The notes below the pieces were generated by a model. That model worked only from the letters and a program-made list of their open reading frames with translations, was not told the origin of the DNA and did not search any database. Below, piece after piece: positions 1 through 8,024 of a stretch of 48,164 nt of DNA; position 1 is the stretch's first letter, and the number at the start of each line of letters is the position of its first letter. A program made the translations under genes and the position numbers. This DNA comes from Acidobacteriaceae bacterium. Its GTDB lineage: Bacteria > Acidobacteriota > Terriglobia > Terriglobales > Acidobacteriaceae. The stretch covers positions 14,182 to 62,345 of the forward strand of contig PLOG01000095.1 of the NCBI GenBank assembly GCA_003142935.1, in the 5' to 3' direction.

Positions 1-2
1 AT

Positions 3-1730
3 CATGCCGCAGCCGAATCCCTGGCGAAAGAAGGCCGCCTGCCCCAGGTGCTCGCCGAACTTCTTGTCGCCCGCGGCATCACCCAGGCAAGCGAAGCCTA
101 CGCTTTTCTGAACCCCGAAGCCGCTCAGCTGAACGATCCCTTTCTCATGCTCGGCATGACGGCAGCTGTCGAGCGGCTCGAACGCGCCATCGCCGCCAAA
201 GAACCTGTCCTGCTTTACGGCGATTACGACGTCGACGGCACCACCGCGGTCGTGCTGCTCAAGACCGCCATCGAAATGCTGGGCGGCGAAGCGCGGTTTC
301 ATGTGCCCCACCGCCTCCGCGAAGGCTACGGGCTGCAATCCAGCGTGCTTGAAGCCGCTCATGCCGAGGGTGTGCGCCTGGTCATCACGGTGGATACCGG
401 CATGAGAGCTTTTGCCGAAGCAGAGACAGCCCGTCGCCTGGGCCTCGATCTCATCATCACCGACCATCACCTCACTCAGGCCGACGACGCCGTCCCCACC
501 GCGCTCGCAATCCTCAATCCCAATCAGCCCAACTGCTGTTATCCGGAGAAATCCCTCTGCGGCGCTGCCATCGCGCTCAAGCTGGCGCAGGCCGTGCTCG
601 AACGCCGCGATCCGGTGCGCGCCCGCGAGAAAATACTGCCCAGCTTCCTCAAGATGGCGGCGATTGCCACCATTGCCGACGCAGTCCCGCTCCAAGGCGA
701 GAATCGCGTGATCGCGGCCCTCGGCCTGCGCGAACTGCGCCGCCCGGTGGGCGCCGGACTCCGCGCGCTCTTCGCCGCCGCTGCCCTCGACCCGGCCGCA
801 AAACAGATTACCGGCTTCGATGTGGCCTTTCGTCTGGCTCCGCGCATCAACGCCGCCGGCCGCATGGATGTGGCGTCGGAAGTGATCGAGCTGTTCTCGA
901 CCAAGGACTCGCATCGCGCCACAGAACTTGCTGCCAAGCTGGAGCGGTTGAATCGCGAACGCCGCGAGGCCGAAGCCACTGCCCTGCGCGTAATTGAGCA
1001 GCGCCTCGCCACCGATGAAGAGCTAGCAGCAGATCGCCTGCTGCTGATCGACGGCGAAGGCTGGCATCGCGGCGTCATCGGCATTCTGGCCTCGCGCGTC
1101 GTCGAGCGCACGGCCAAGCCCGCTATAGTGGTCAGCGTGGAAGACGGCGTGGCCCACGGCTCCGGCCGCTCGGTGGACGGCTTTCATTTATTGAATGCAA
1201 TCGAAAGCTGCGCCGATCTCTTCACGCGCTTTGGCGGCCATGCCTTCGCCATCGGCTTTGCGTTGCCCGCCGGCGCGCTCCCTGAACTGAAGCGCCGCCT
1301 GCGGATCTATGGGGAAGAACATCTGGCCGCGCGCGAGGCGGAGCGGCTTCTGCGCATTCACGCCGAGCTTCCGCTTGACCGCATTACGCCGGTGCTGGCC
1401 GGCTGGCTGCGCAAGCTCGAACCGCTCGGCCACGGCAACCCAGAGCCGATGTTTGTTGCGCGGAGGGCTCGCCTGGTCGCCGCGCCGCGCTTCATGAAGG
1501 AGCGCCACTTGCGCCTGGAACTGGCGCAGGAATCGTCCACTTCCGCGACTCAATCCGGCTCGAGCGGCGTCACCCGCGCCGTAGGGTGGGACCTCGCCGG
1601 CCGCAGCGCCGAACTGGCCCTCAAAACTGGCAGCCTCATCGATCTTGTCTACCGCATCCGCGAAAACGATCATCCCGAATTCGGCGGCCTCGAAGTGGAA
1701 ATCGCCGGCATGGAGCTGGCGGACGCCTGA
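3..1730 (+). CDS. recJ: Single-stranded-DNA-specific exonuclease RecJ (5' end outside window)
   Basis: RecJ degrades single-stranded DNA 5' to 3' in recombination and mismatch repair. The frame is open to the left edge and the residues before the first in-window GTG (48) still read like RecJ, so the true start lies outside the window. Counting from that GTG, the DHH-family motif GDYDVDGTT is at about residues 58-66, and ITDHH, holding the catalytic DHH, at about 137-141. A DHHA1-type region follows, with SGRSVDGFHLL and FGGHAFAIGF near 370-400, and then a C-terminal OB-fold-like part. The family is usually 560-580 residues, so little is missing. The gene ends convergently with the next minus-strand gene, across a hairpin. 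Confidence 0.95.
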   Translation, partial: HAAAESLAKEGRLPQVLAELLVARGITQASEAYAFLNPEAAQLNDPFLMLGMTAAVERLERAIAAKEPVLLYGDYDVDGTTAVVLLKTAIEMLGGEARFHVPHRLREGYGLQSSVLEAAHAEGVRLVITVDTGMRAFAEAETARRLGLDLIITDHHLTQADDAVPTALAILNPNQPNCCYPEKSLCGAAIALKLAQAVLERRDPVRAREKILPSFLKMAAIATIADAVPLQGENRVIAALGLRELRRPVGAGLRALFAAAALDPAAKQITGFDVAFRLAPRINAAGRMDVASEVIELFSTKDSHRATELAAKLERLNRERREAEATALRVIEQRLATDEELAADRLLLIDGEGWHRGVIGILASRVVERTAKPAIVVSVEDGVAHGSGRSVDGFHLLNAIESCADLFTRFGGHAFAIGFALPAGALPELKRRLRIYGEEHLAAREAERLLRIHAELPLDRITPVLAGWLRKLEPLGHGNPEPMFVARRARLVAAPRFMKERHLRLELAQESSTSATQSGSSGVTRAVGWDLAGRSAELALKTGSLIDLVYRIRENDHPEFGGLEVEIAGMELADA

Positions 1731-1743
1731 GGCAACAAGGCGT

Positions 1744-1767
1744 ACGGCTGGCATCGCTGCCAGCCGT
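1744..1767. terminator. Hairpin between convergent recJ and YXWGXW gene
   Basis: A perfect 10-bp stem (ACGGCTGGCA / TGCCAGCCGT) with a TCGC loop lies 14 nt after the recJ stop and 32 nt beyond the stop of the opposing gene. No clear T-run follows on either strand. It could be a weak bidirectional terminator or an RNA-stabilising hairpin. Confidence 0.5.
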
Positions 1768-1798
1768 CCGGTGTTGCGGTTCTATTCGATCTTCCGTT

Positions 1799-3106
1799 CT
1801 ACCGCTCGTGTCCCTTCGGCGGAGCCCCCTTCGCGGTATTGCCGTTATGCTTCTCGTTATAGATCTGCTTGCTGTTCCGGTTCTCCTGGCGGTTAGCCTG
1901 CGCCTTCTCCTGCCCGGTCAGCTTGCCGCCATTCGCCACCCGCTCGTTGTGCACCTTCCGATCCAGCGCCGCCTGGTTGGCGTTGGTGCGCGCCGCCTCG
2001 CCTGAGGTCATCTCCCCGCTGCGCAAACCCTGCGCTGTGCGCTGCTGCTGGTTGGCTTCGCGGTTGTTCACCTCGTTCGGAGTCACGGTGTTTCCGTTGT
2101 GCTTCTCGTTGTAGATCTGCCGGCTTGCAGCATTCTGCTCCTGGTTGATCTGCTGGCGCTCCTGCCCGGTGAGTTTTCCGCCATTCGCCACGCGATCGTT
2201 GTGCACCTGCTGGTCAATCGCGGACTGCGTGCGATCGGCGCGCGCCGCCTCGCCCGAAGTCATTTGCCCGGTCCGCAGACCGTTGGCGATGCGCTGATCC
2301 TGGTTTGCCTCTCGATTGTTGGGATTGTAGTGGCTGCCGGCTTCGCGGTCCGCAGCCGAGACAGGCTGCGCCTGCGCATGCTGCAGCGCCGTTTGATGAT
2401 AAGCATTGACATTCGACGACGCCATCGTTCCCGGCCGCCCGTGGTTCACCGATGCAAGCTGCGAGCGATCCTGCGCCGCGAAGTTTTCATGCTGCAACTG
2501 ATTCGATGTCGGCTGGAGATGGTTCTCGTGCTCCGCCTGCATCTCCATCGGCGTGGGACGAGCCGAGATCCCCCCGCCGCCGTTATAGCTCACGTGGTTG
2601 TTGTTGACGATCGTGTTTTGCTGAATGACGGTTCGGTCCTCGTACACACTGGTCACATGCACGCTGCCAAAATTAGCCACGGCCCTGTTGTACGCAAAGG
2701 CTCCGCCGCGCCACTCGCCGCCAAAGAAGCCTATTCCGCCATAACCGAATCCATAGTTAACACCACCGTAAAATCCTACATGCGGTCCCCAGTAGCCAGG
2801 GTGCCATGCATAAAAACCGCCGGCGAATCCCCAATAACCCGGAGTCCACAGTACGCCAACTCTCGGCGGCGCCATCCACACGCCCGGAACCCAGTAGTAG
2901 CCCGCATCTCCATAGGCCCAATAACCGGGCGTCCAGATATAACCTGGAGCCGGCAGCGGAGGCTGCACATATACCGGCAGCACCGGCGGGGCAAATCCGA
3001 CAGAGATAAAGACGCCGGCGTGCGCTTGCGTAACCGGCAGAGTCAGCATGGGCGTCACGATTGAAACGGCAAGTAGCAGACTGCGTAGCTTTGAGTGAAA
3101 TGACAT
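1799..3106 (-). CDS. Secreted YXWGXW-repeat protein with duplicated C-terminal module
   Basis: The frame extends upstream to 3190, but the ATG at 3106 is preferred. It has GGAGA 7 nt upstream and begins a clear signal peptide (a hydrophobic stretch ending TQAHA). The mature N-terminal part, about residues 30-135, is rich in Tyr, Trp, Gly and Pro with YXWGXW-like units (GYIWTPGYW, GYYWVPGVW, FYAWHPGYWG), a family common in envelope proteins of unknown function. The C-terminal half is hydrophilic and Asn/Gln/Glu-rich. It carries two roughly 80-residue direct repeats (about residues 265-344 and 348-427) sharing MTSGEAAR, RVANGGKLTGQE and QIYNEKHNGNT. The protein is probably periplasmic or surface-exposed; the function is not known. 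Confidence 0.75.
   Translation of the reverse strand: MSFHSKLRSLLLAVSIVTPMLTLPVTQAHAGVFISVGFAPPVLPVYVQPPLPAPGYIWTPGYWAYGDAGYYWVPGVWMAPPRVGVLWTPGYWGFAGGFYAWHPGYWGPHVGFYGGVNYGFGYGGIGFFGGEWRGGAFAYNRAVANFGSVHVTSVYEDRTVIQQNTIVNNNHVSYNGGGGISARPTPMEMQAEHENHLQPTSNQLQHENFAAQDRSQLASVNHGRPGTMASSNVNAYHQTALQHAQAQPVSAADREAGSHYNPNNREANQDQRIANGLRTGQMTSGEAARADRTQSAIDQQVHNDRVANGGKLTGQERQQINQEQNAASRQIYNEKHNGNTVTPNEVNNREANQQQRTAQGLRSGEMTSGEAARTNANQAALDRKVHNERVANGGKLTGQEKAQANRQENRNSKQIYNEKHNGNTAKGAPPKGHER
1826..2314 (-). repeat. Two tandem ~80-codon direct repeats inside the YXWGXW gene
   Basis: The coding sequence from about 2314 to 2075 and from about 2065 to 1826 encodes two copies of one module. Each copy holds NREANQ, MTSGEAAR, VANGGKLTGQE and IYNEKHNGNT in the same order and spacing. 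The copies have diverged at many positions, so the duplication is not recent. Confidence 0.75.
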
Positions 3107-3264
3107 TGTCGTTCTCCATGTACCGGGGGAGGGGGAGGGATAAAGTCTCCCTTGGCTGCCCGGGAAATTTGGGTCTGTTCGATGAAACACAGGTTTTCAG
3201 AGCAAGTTGCTCAAAAGAACTCACCCGGCGACAAGTTTGGCTGAAGATGAAAGCTGGATGCAAT

Positions 3265-3380
3265 CGAATTCTCGCCGGCGAGAAGCCGAAGTGGCACGGT
3301 TCCGTGGGGCCACACTGGCTCCCTTCCGCAACGGCTCACGACGAAGGCCCACGGCTGACCGCGGGCCTTTGTCTTTTCAT
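3265..3380 (+). ncRNA. Candidate structured RNA ending in an intrinsic terminator
   Basis: This gene-free stretch contains three hairpins in a row. First is a perfect 16-bp palindrome (3269-3284, TTCTCGCCGGCGAGAA). Second is a hairpin at 3291-3313 (GTGGC-ACGG / CCGT-GCCAC). Third is a long stem at 3344-3369 (AAGGCCC.CGG-CTGA-CCG.GGGCCTT) followed on the + strand by TTGTCTTTTC. The T-run is on the + strand, where no gene is seen. The last hairpin may simply terminate the minus-strand gene ending at 3402, but that strand has no T-run after it. No promoter was assigned. Confidence 0.3.
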
Positions 3381-3401
3381 AATATGAGCTGCGCGGCTTG
3401 C

Positions 3402-3760
3402 TCAGGGCCGAATGCTGAGTCCAATGCCAATAATGTGACGCGCCTGCAGGTCCACATTCAATGGAGCATAGGGCTGCGCCGGAACGCCGGTTGGCACCAG
3501 CGTAGTGCCGATATTTCCTGCCACCTGTCCAATGCCGATGTCGAAAGCAAAGTGCGGATGCTCCTTCTGCGTCACGCGAATCGCATAATCCAGCATGGTG
3601 GGCAGATGCGCCCGGCCGCCTATCAAATAGACACTGGTGGGGGCAAGGGGATTGGCTGGTAAGGGTCCCAGGTTCTTCGAGGTCGGCGGCTCCTGCGAAA
3701 ACCCCGCCGATGGCACAATCGCCGTCTTGAATAAGAACGGCAGCGGAATGCCTAGCCCTC
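3402..3760 (-). pseudogene. Decayed tandem copy of the C-terminus of the adjacent outer-membrane protein
   Basis: The minus frame here encodes about 118 residues clearly homologous to the last third of the neighbouring gene (3785-4837). Matching segments are GLGIPLP, GFSQEP against GFTQEP, LDYAIRVTQ against LDYAVRVTQ, HFAFDIGIGQVAGNIG, and LQARHIIGIGLS against LQARSVVGIGLS. Homology starts abruptly near 3760, about 25 nt after the intact gene's stop and in another frame. There is no signal peptide or barrel N-terminus. I read it as the remnant of a tandem duplication. The intact C-terminal reading frame could still be expressed, but no ribosome site is obvious. Confidence 0.7.
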
Positions 3761-3784
3761 GCGAGCACTGGGCCCCAACGCTGT

Positions 3785-4837
3785 CTAGTACCTGTAACTA
3801 AGCCCGATGCCGACTACGCTCCGCGCCTGCAGGTTCACGGGCGTGGTAACAACCGGAGGCCCAAACGCGGGGTTGGTTGGATTGAAAAATGGGTTCGGAA
3901 CATAGATGGAACCGATGTTCCCCGCCACCTGGCCGATGCCAATGTCAAACGCGAAGTGCGGCTTGTCCCTCTGCGTCACGCGCACGGCGTAGTCCAGTGT
4001 TGTGGGTATGTGAGCGCTCATAAGCGGGTACGACGCCGGATTGCAGGCGCCTAAACCCTCGCACTGATAGAGCGCCGCGTTCAGTAGGGTGTTCAGATTC
4101 ACCGAAGTCTTGGGCTCCTGCGTGAATCCCATCGAGGGTACCGCTACGATCCCATGGCCGAGGGGCAGCGGAATGCCCAAACCGCCGAAGAACCGCCCGC
4201 CAAAGCGAGTACTCTGGCCGCCGATGCCGAAGATGGTGGCATTGGTGGCCTTCCAGCCCAGGTTCAGCAGGAACGGCACTGGAGGTTTCGCCCAGGTCTT
4301 GGTGACGGCAATGTACGCGTCGCCGCTGGTGTACGACTTGTCCGTTCCCGTCAGCGTTTTGTTGGCCGCGCCCGAGACAAAGTGGTCGTTGGTGCGGAAC
4401 ACGCCGCCGATCGCAATTCCTGGCATCCAGGGGCCGAATTGCCCGTCCCTGAAAGCGACGACCTTGCCGTGAAAGACGTTCATGCCGGAGTAGTTCCACA
4501 GGTTGCTGAGACCGAGCGGTGTGGCCGCGGCGGTGGGCTGGTCTCCAAACTGATGAACACTGCGCGTGTAGCCCACCTCGGCCCGGTTGGCGAACGCTTC
4601 AGTGATGCTAAAAGTCTCAATATTGCCGATCACCGTGGCGGCATCGATGAAGTGAAAGCCCACTGCAGGGTGAGAAAGAACGTGCCCCTTCTCGCCATAG
4701 ACCACATACGCGGTTGGGGTAAGGAAGCCGCCGGTCTGCCCTTCCAGGGTCAGGTTCTGGGCGCAAAGCCGGCCGCAAGGCAGCAAGGCAATCGCAACAA
4801 AGGCGAATAGGGACTTCACGAAGACATTCGGTTTCAA
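3785..4837 (-). CDS. Putative outer-membrane beta-barrel protein (DUF3034-like)
   Basis: The frame is open to 4912, but a TTG at 4837 has AGGAG six bases upstream and starts a good signal peptide (KPNVFVKSLFAFVAIALLP, cleaved near RLCA/Q), so it is chosen. The mature part of about 325 residues alternates short amphipathic strands with Gly/Asn/Thr turns, has no internal membrane helix and ends in an aromatic (VVGIGLSYRY), typical of outer-membrane barrels. The pattern resembles the DUF3034 group; this is a guess from sequence texture. A decayed copy of its C-terminus lies directly downstream. It is divergent from tmk. Confidence 0.6.
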   Translation of the reverse strand: MKPNVFVKSLFAFVAIALLPCGRLCAQNLTLEGQTGGFLTPTAYVVYGEKGHVLSHPAVGFHFIDAATVIGNIETFSITEAFANRAEVGYTRSVHQFGDQPTAAATPLGLSNLWNYSGMNVFHGKVVAFRDGQFGPWMPGIAIGGVFRTNDHFVSGAANKTLTGTDKSYTSGDAYIAVTKTWAKPPVPFLLNLGWKATNATIFGIGGQSTRFGGRFFGGLGIPLPLGHGIVAVPSMGFTQEPKTSVNLNTLLNAALYQCEGLGACNPASYPLMSAHIPTTLDYAVRVTQRDKPHFAFDIGIGQVAGNIGSIYVPNPFFNPTNPAFGPPVVTTPVNLQARSVVGIGLSYRY

Positions 4838-4963
4838 ATTTGGCTCCTGTGGAGCGCCCGCCGCGGCGAGCCGGCCTCCGGGGTCATTTGGGAAATTATC
4901 CTCTTTTAACACAACTCAAGCACCCTCGTCTCCCCCATTCGCCAAAGTGGTAAACTGAGCCCA

Positions 4964-5638
4964 ATGCCGCGCGGTCTGTTCATCACTCTCGAAGGGCTTG
5001 ACGGTTCGGGCAAGACCACCCAAATCAAGCGTTTGGCGGTTTGGCTGGAGAAGCGCGGCGTGCAGCCCGTCATCACCCGCCAACCCGGCGGAACCCCCAT
5101 CGGCGACCGCATTCGCGAGATCCTGCTCGACGCGAGTTCCATGGTTCTCGCCCCGATGACCGAGACGGCTCTCATGTTCGGCGACCGCGCCCAAGCCATC
5201 TTCGAGGTCATCCAGCCCGCCCTCGATGCCGGAAAGATTGTCCTCTGCGACCGCTTCACTGACTCGACAGAAGCCTACCAGGGCGGAGGCCGCGAACTCG
5301 GCACCGCGGTTGTCCTGGAACTGCACCGCCTGATCTGCCGCAACCTGCAACCCGATCTCACCCTGCTGCTGCTACCCTCATTCGATGCCTCCCTGGCCCG
5401 CGCCCGCCGCCGCAACACCCGCGACGAGGCCCAAACCGGCAAGAACGAAAACCGCTTCGAGCAGGAGCAGGACGCCTTCCATCGCCGTGTGTGGGAGAAA
5501 TACCGCGAAATCGCCGCCCGCGAACCCGACCGTGTAGTCCTGATCCCCGGCGACCTGACCATCGACGAAATCCACGAGCAAATTGTCGAAGCCGTGGCCG
5601 AACGCCTGCTGCTTACGGGTCGGCCGGCTCAAGGATGA
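4964..5638 (+). CDS. tmk: Thymidylate kinase
   Basis: The enzyme phosphorylates dTMP to dTDP with ATP in dTTP synthesis and is cytoplasmic. The 224 residues show the P-loop GLDGSGKT (11-18), the dTMP-binding RQPGGT (39-44), the DRF motif (96-98) followed by DSTEAYQGGGR, and a basic lid (ARARRRNTRDEA) near 145. The length is normal. The ATG at 4964 gives the expected short N-terminus before the P-loop. tmk and holB are frequent neighbours in bacteria; here a toxin-antitoxin pair lies between them. Confidence 0.96.
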   Translation: MPRGLFITLEGLDGSGKTTQIKRLAVWLEKRGVQPVITRQPGGTPIGDRIREILLDASSMVLAPMTETALMFGDRAQAIFEVIQPALDAGKIVLCDRFTDSTEAYQGGGRELGTAVVLELHRLICRNLQPDLTLLLLPSFDASLARARRRNTRDEAQTGKNENRFEQEQDAFHRRVWEKYREIAAREPDRVVLIPGDLTIDEIHEQIVEAVAERLLLTGRPAQG

Positions 5639-5835
5639 CCAACGACCACGGGTGCCGACCTTGACCACGCTTTGGTTTTTATGACAATCGGGGTCCCCGG
5701 CGGACAATCTTGGGCCGCTGGAGTGATCTGGGGTGGGGTATTTGTAACTACACTCTCTTTCCGCCCTTTAGAATGAGCCCTTTGGTACACCATCTGTGCC
5801 GTGATACGCAGTCAATATAAGTGCATCAAACTATG

Positions 5836-5850
5836 ATATTGCATCAATAT
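5836..5850. promoter_or_regulatory. Palindromic operator-like site of the toxin-antitoxin operon
   Basis: ATATTG-CAT-CAATAT is a 15-bp perfect inverted repeat with a 3-nt spacer. It overlaps the -35 hexamer of the antitoxin promoter. TGCAT occurs three times (5822, 5840, 5860) at spacings of 18 and 20 bp, about two helical turns. RHH antitoxins normally repress their own operon by binding such repeats. Confidence 0.5.
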
Positions 5851-5867
5851 GGATAACGGTGCATAAT
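5839..5867 (+). promoter_or_regulatory. Sigma70-type promoter giving a leaderless antitoxin mRNA
   Basis: TTGCAT (5839-5844) and CATAAT (5862-5867) are separated by exactly 17 nt. The expected start of transcription, seven bases after the -10, falls on the A of the antitoxin ATG at 5874. No Shine-Dalgarno sequence precedes that ATG, which agrees with a leaderless transcript. Confidence 0.55.
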
Positions 5868-5873
5868 TGCTCT

Positions 5874-6122
5874 ATGAGAACCAGTGTCACCCTTGACGAA
5901 GACGTCTACCAACTGGCAACGCTCTATGCAAGAGGGAGGGGAGTCACGCTTGGCGCAGCCCTGAGCGAACTGGCTCGCAAGGGCTGCACAGCGCTGCATT
6001 CCGACTCCCCTTCGCCCCGCCTGGTCCGGGCGCCAAACGGGCTGCTGATCTTTGCCTCTCAGGGCAGAGTCATTACCTCCGAGATGGTTAAGGCGGCTCT
6101 GGAAGAAGATGACCTTGGCTAA
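5874..6122 (+). CDS. Antitoxin of a VapBC-like pair (ribbon-helix-helix)
   Basis: The gene encodes an 82-residue protein with an N-terminal ribbon-helix-helix pattern (MRTSVTLDEDVYQLATLYAR, then a second helix GAALSELARKGC). The tail after residue 45 would be the toxin-binding part (LIFASQGRVITSEMVKAAL). The ATG at 5874 is chosen over the GTG at 5859, which lies inside the likely promoter. The stop overlaps the start of the toxin gene by 14 nt, which implies translational coupling. Expected role: neutralise the PIN toxin and repress the operon. Confidence 0.8.
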   Translation: MRTSVTLDEDVYQLATLYARGRGVTLGAALSELARKGCTALHSDSPSPRLVRAPNGLLIFASQGRVITSEMVKAALEEDDLG

Positions 6123-6549
6123 GCCGAAATACTTGCTTGATGTAAATGTGCTGATCGCTCTTACGGAGCCCGATCACATACACCACAAGCCGGTGATGAA
6201 ATGGTTCGATACACAGGGTCTTGATTGGGGTCTGTGTGCTTTTTCCGAAGCTGGATTCTTGCGGGTCTCGACGAATCCAAAAGTCCGTGCGCATTCGGTT
6301 GAGGAATCAACTCTGGTGTTGGCAAACCTCGCCAACCGTCGCGGCTATCGCTATTGGCCCATTACAACAGGCTGGGCGGACCTCGCCGCGCCCTTTGGCG
6401 AGAGGGTATTCGGGCACCAACAGATCACCGACGCCTATCTGCTCGGGCTCGCCGTGAAAGAAAACGGCATTCTGGTCACATTGGACAGAGCGATTTCTTA
6501 TATGGCTGGACCGCAATACAGAAACCATCTCCTCGTCCTCGGATCGTAG
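6109..6549 (+). CDS. PIN-domain toxin (VapC-like ribonuclease)
   Basis: The protein has 146 residues. The PIN acidic set is complete: D11 in YLLDVNVLIAL, E47 in FSEAGFLR, D108 in ITDAYLLGLA and D126 in LVTLDRA. These coordinate Mg2+ for RNA cleavage, classically of tRNA or rRNA in VapC toxins; the target here cannot be read from sequence. The start at 6109 overlaps the antitoxin by 14 nt and places the first Asp at the usual position. The variant with a long insert (TNPKVRAHSVEE) resembles the TA-system PIN group common in Acidobacteria and Cyanobacteria. Confidence 0.85.
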   Translation: MTLAKPKYLLDVNVLIALTEPDHIHHKPVMKWFDTQGLDWGLCAFSEAGFLRVSTNPKVRAHSVEESTLVLANLANRRGYRYWPITTGWADLAAPFGERVFGHQQITDAYLLGLAVKENGILVTLDRAISYMAGPQYRNHLLVLGS

Positions 6550-6617
6550 CCCGGTCTCAGATGCGGTATTCATTCCTGAGTCCGTCGGCCCCTCCCCAGA
6601 TGCCATAAACTCATTCC

Positions 6618-7718
6618 ATGGGCTTTCAGGACTTCCTCGGCAACACGGCGACGGTGACGCACCTGCGCGAGGCCGTCCGCGCCGAGCGATTTCCTCATTC
6701 GCTCATCCTTGCCGGACCTAAGGGCGCAGGTAAGTACACCCTTGCGCTGATGCTGGCCAAGGCCGTCAACTGCCTTCAGCCCACCGAAACCGACGGACTG
6801 CCCGATTTTTGCGGTGTCTGCCGCAACTGCGCCCGCATCGGCGACTCCGCGAATCTCGACGAGCTGGTCGCCGCAGCCGTGGCCGCCCGTGACGACCTCC
6901 GCGAGACCGACAAGAAAGAAACCCGCATCCTGATCCAGACTCATCCCGACGTGCTCATCGTTCCCCCCGACCCGCCGCAACTGCTGATCAAGCTGGGGCA
7001 GGTGCGCCAGGTTATCCACGTGGCTTACTACCGCCCCCCGGTCGAATCGAAGCGCTCATTTTCCATCTTTACTTCTTCGGCCTTCATGAAAGAGGCAGCC
7101 AATAGCCTGCTCAAAGTCCTCGAAGAGCCGCCCGAACACACCTCACTGATCCTGCTGACGGAAAACCCACAAGAGCTTCTGCCCACCATCCGCTCCCGCG
7201 CCGTGGTGCACCGCCTGGGCGCCATTCCTTCTACCGATCTCGAGGCCCTGCTGGCCGAACGCCGCCCGGAACTGAAGCCGAAAGACCGCGCCCTCGCCGC
7301 CCGCCTGGCAGAAGGCGCCGTGGGCCGCGCGCTCACCATCGATCTGGGTGTCTACCTCGCCAGCCGCCAGGACGCGCTCATCCTGCTGCGCACTGCTCTT
7401 CGGGAGCCAGACTACTCCCAGCTCTTCCACGCCACGGAGAGCTACCGCGCCGGCGCCGACGGCCAGCAGAAGACCATCAACCTGCTCCGCGCGCTCGGCA
7501 GCCTCATCGAGGATCTTCTGCTGGTCGTGGCCGGCACGCCTGCCCTCATCCGCAACCTCGATCTGGAGGCCGAACTCGATCAACTGGCCCAGGGCCTGTC
7601 CGTGGACTGGATCGATGGAGCCGCCCGCGCCCTCGTCCAGGTGGAACAGGGCATGAGGCGCAACCTGCTCCGCTCGCTCTCCCTGGACTCCATGGCGGTG
7701 AGCCTCGAACGTGTCTGA
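6618..7718 (+). CDS. holB: DNA polymerase III delta' subunit
   Basis: This is a clamp-loader subunit. The 366 residues show GPKGAGKYT (Walker A, 33-41), four cysteines of the zinc module (C52, C65, C68, C71), and the conserved stretch NSLLKVLEEPPEHTSLILL followed by TIRSRA. In delta' the last motif is usually SRC or SRT, so Ala is a mild change. The Walker A is intact although the classical E. coli delta' does not hydrolyse ATP; many other bacteria keep it. The ATG at 6618 is well placed before the AAA+ core. Confidence 0.9.
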   Translation: MGFQDFLGNTATVTHLREAVRAERFPHSLILAGPKGAGKYTLALMLAKAVNCLQPTETDGLPDFCGVCRNCARIGDSANLDELVAAAVAARDDLRETDKKETRILIQTHPDVLIVPPDPPQLLIKLGQVRQVIHVAYYRPPVESKRSFSIFTSSAFMKEAANSLLKVLEEPPEHTSLILLTENPQELLPTIRSRAVVHRLGAIPSTDLEALLAERRPELKPKDRALAARLAEGAVGRALTIDLGVYLASRQDALILLRTALREPDYSQLFHATESYRAGADGQQKTINLLRALGSLIEDLLLVVAGTPALIRNLDLEAELDQLAQGLSVDWIDGAARALVQVEQGMRRNLLRSLSLDSMAVSLERV

Positions 7719-8024
7719 CCGTTTCTGACCGGGCCTGACCAGGCCGCCATTCAGCAGAAAGGGCGACCTGCACGAGTTCTGTGGCATCTGTTGGAATAAA
7801 TGCGCTTCCATCGATTGCGCGCGCGCTGAGACTCGACAGGAAAGCCTTGTCAGTGCATTCTTGTAACTAAGTAACCTGTGGAGTGAGGCGAAGTTTTCTC
7901 CGCTTGAGCGAGTTCCCTCCGCTCTCATCAGGTGAGCTGTCAAGGATTCCCGCGGGCGCACTCAAGGCCTTCAAAGCCAAAGATCGGTACAACGTTTGTA
8001 TTTTCCGAGGAAGGATACTTCTCT
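7719..8024 (+). other. Intergenic region upstream of hfq
   Basis: No convincing gene is seen here. At its left border three successive decamers end in CTGACC (7711-7740), spanning the holB stop. A short GGCCT-GACC-AGGCC hairpin lies at about 7732-7745. A promoter for hfq should lie here, but I could not pick hexamers with confidence. Confidence 0.4.

Noticed and set aside
539-1754. Long minus-strand open frames opposite recJ
   Set aside because: High-GC shadow frames of recJ with Arg/Ser-rich composition and no domain pattern.
3211-3768. 185-codon minus frame over the decayed duplicate
   Set aside because: It is in a different frame from the homologous segment and shows no similarity to the parent protein.
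7711-7740. Three decamers ending in CTGACC at the holB stop
   Set aside because: Too short and too imperfect to call a functional repeat; partly coding.
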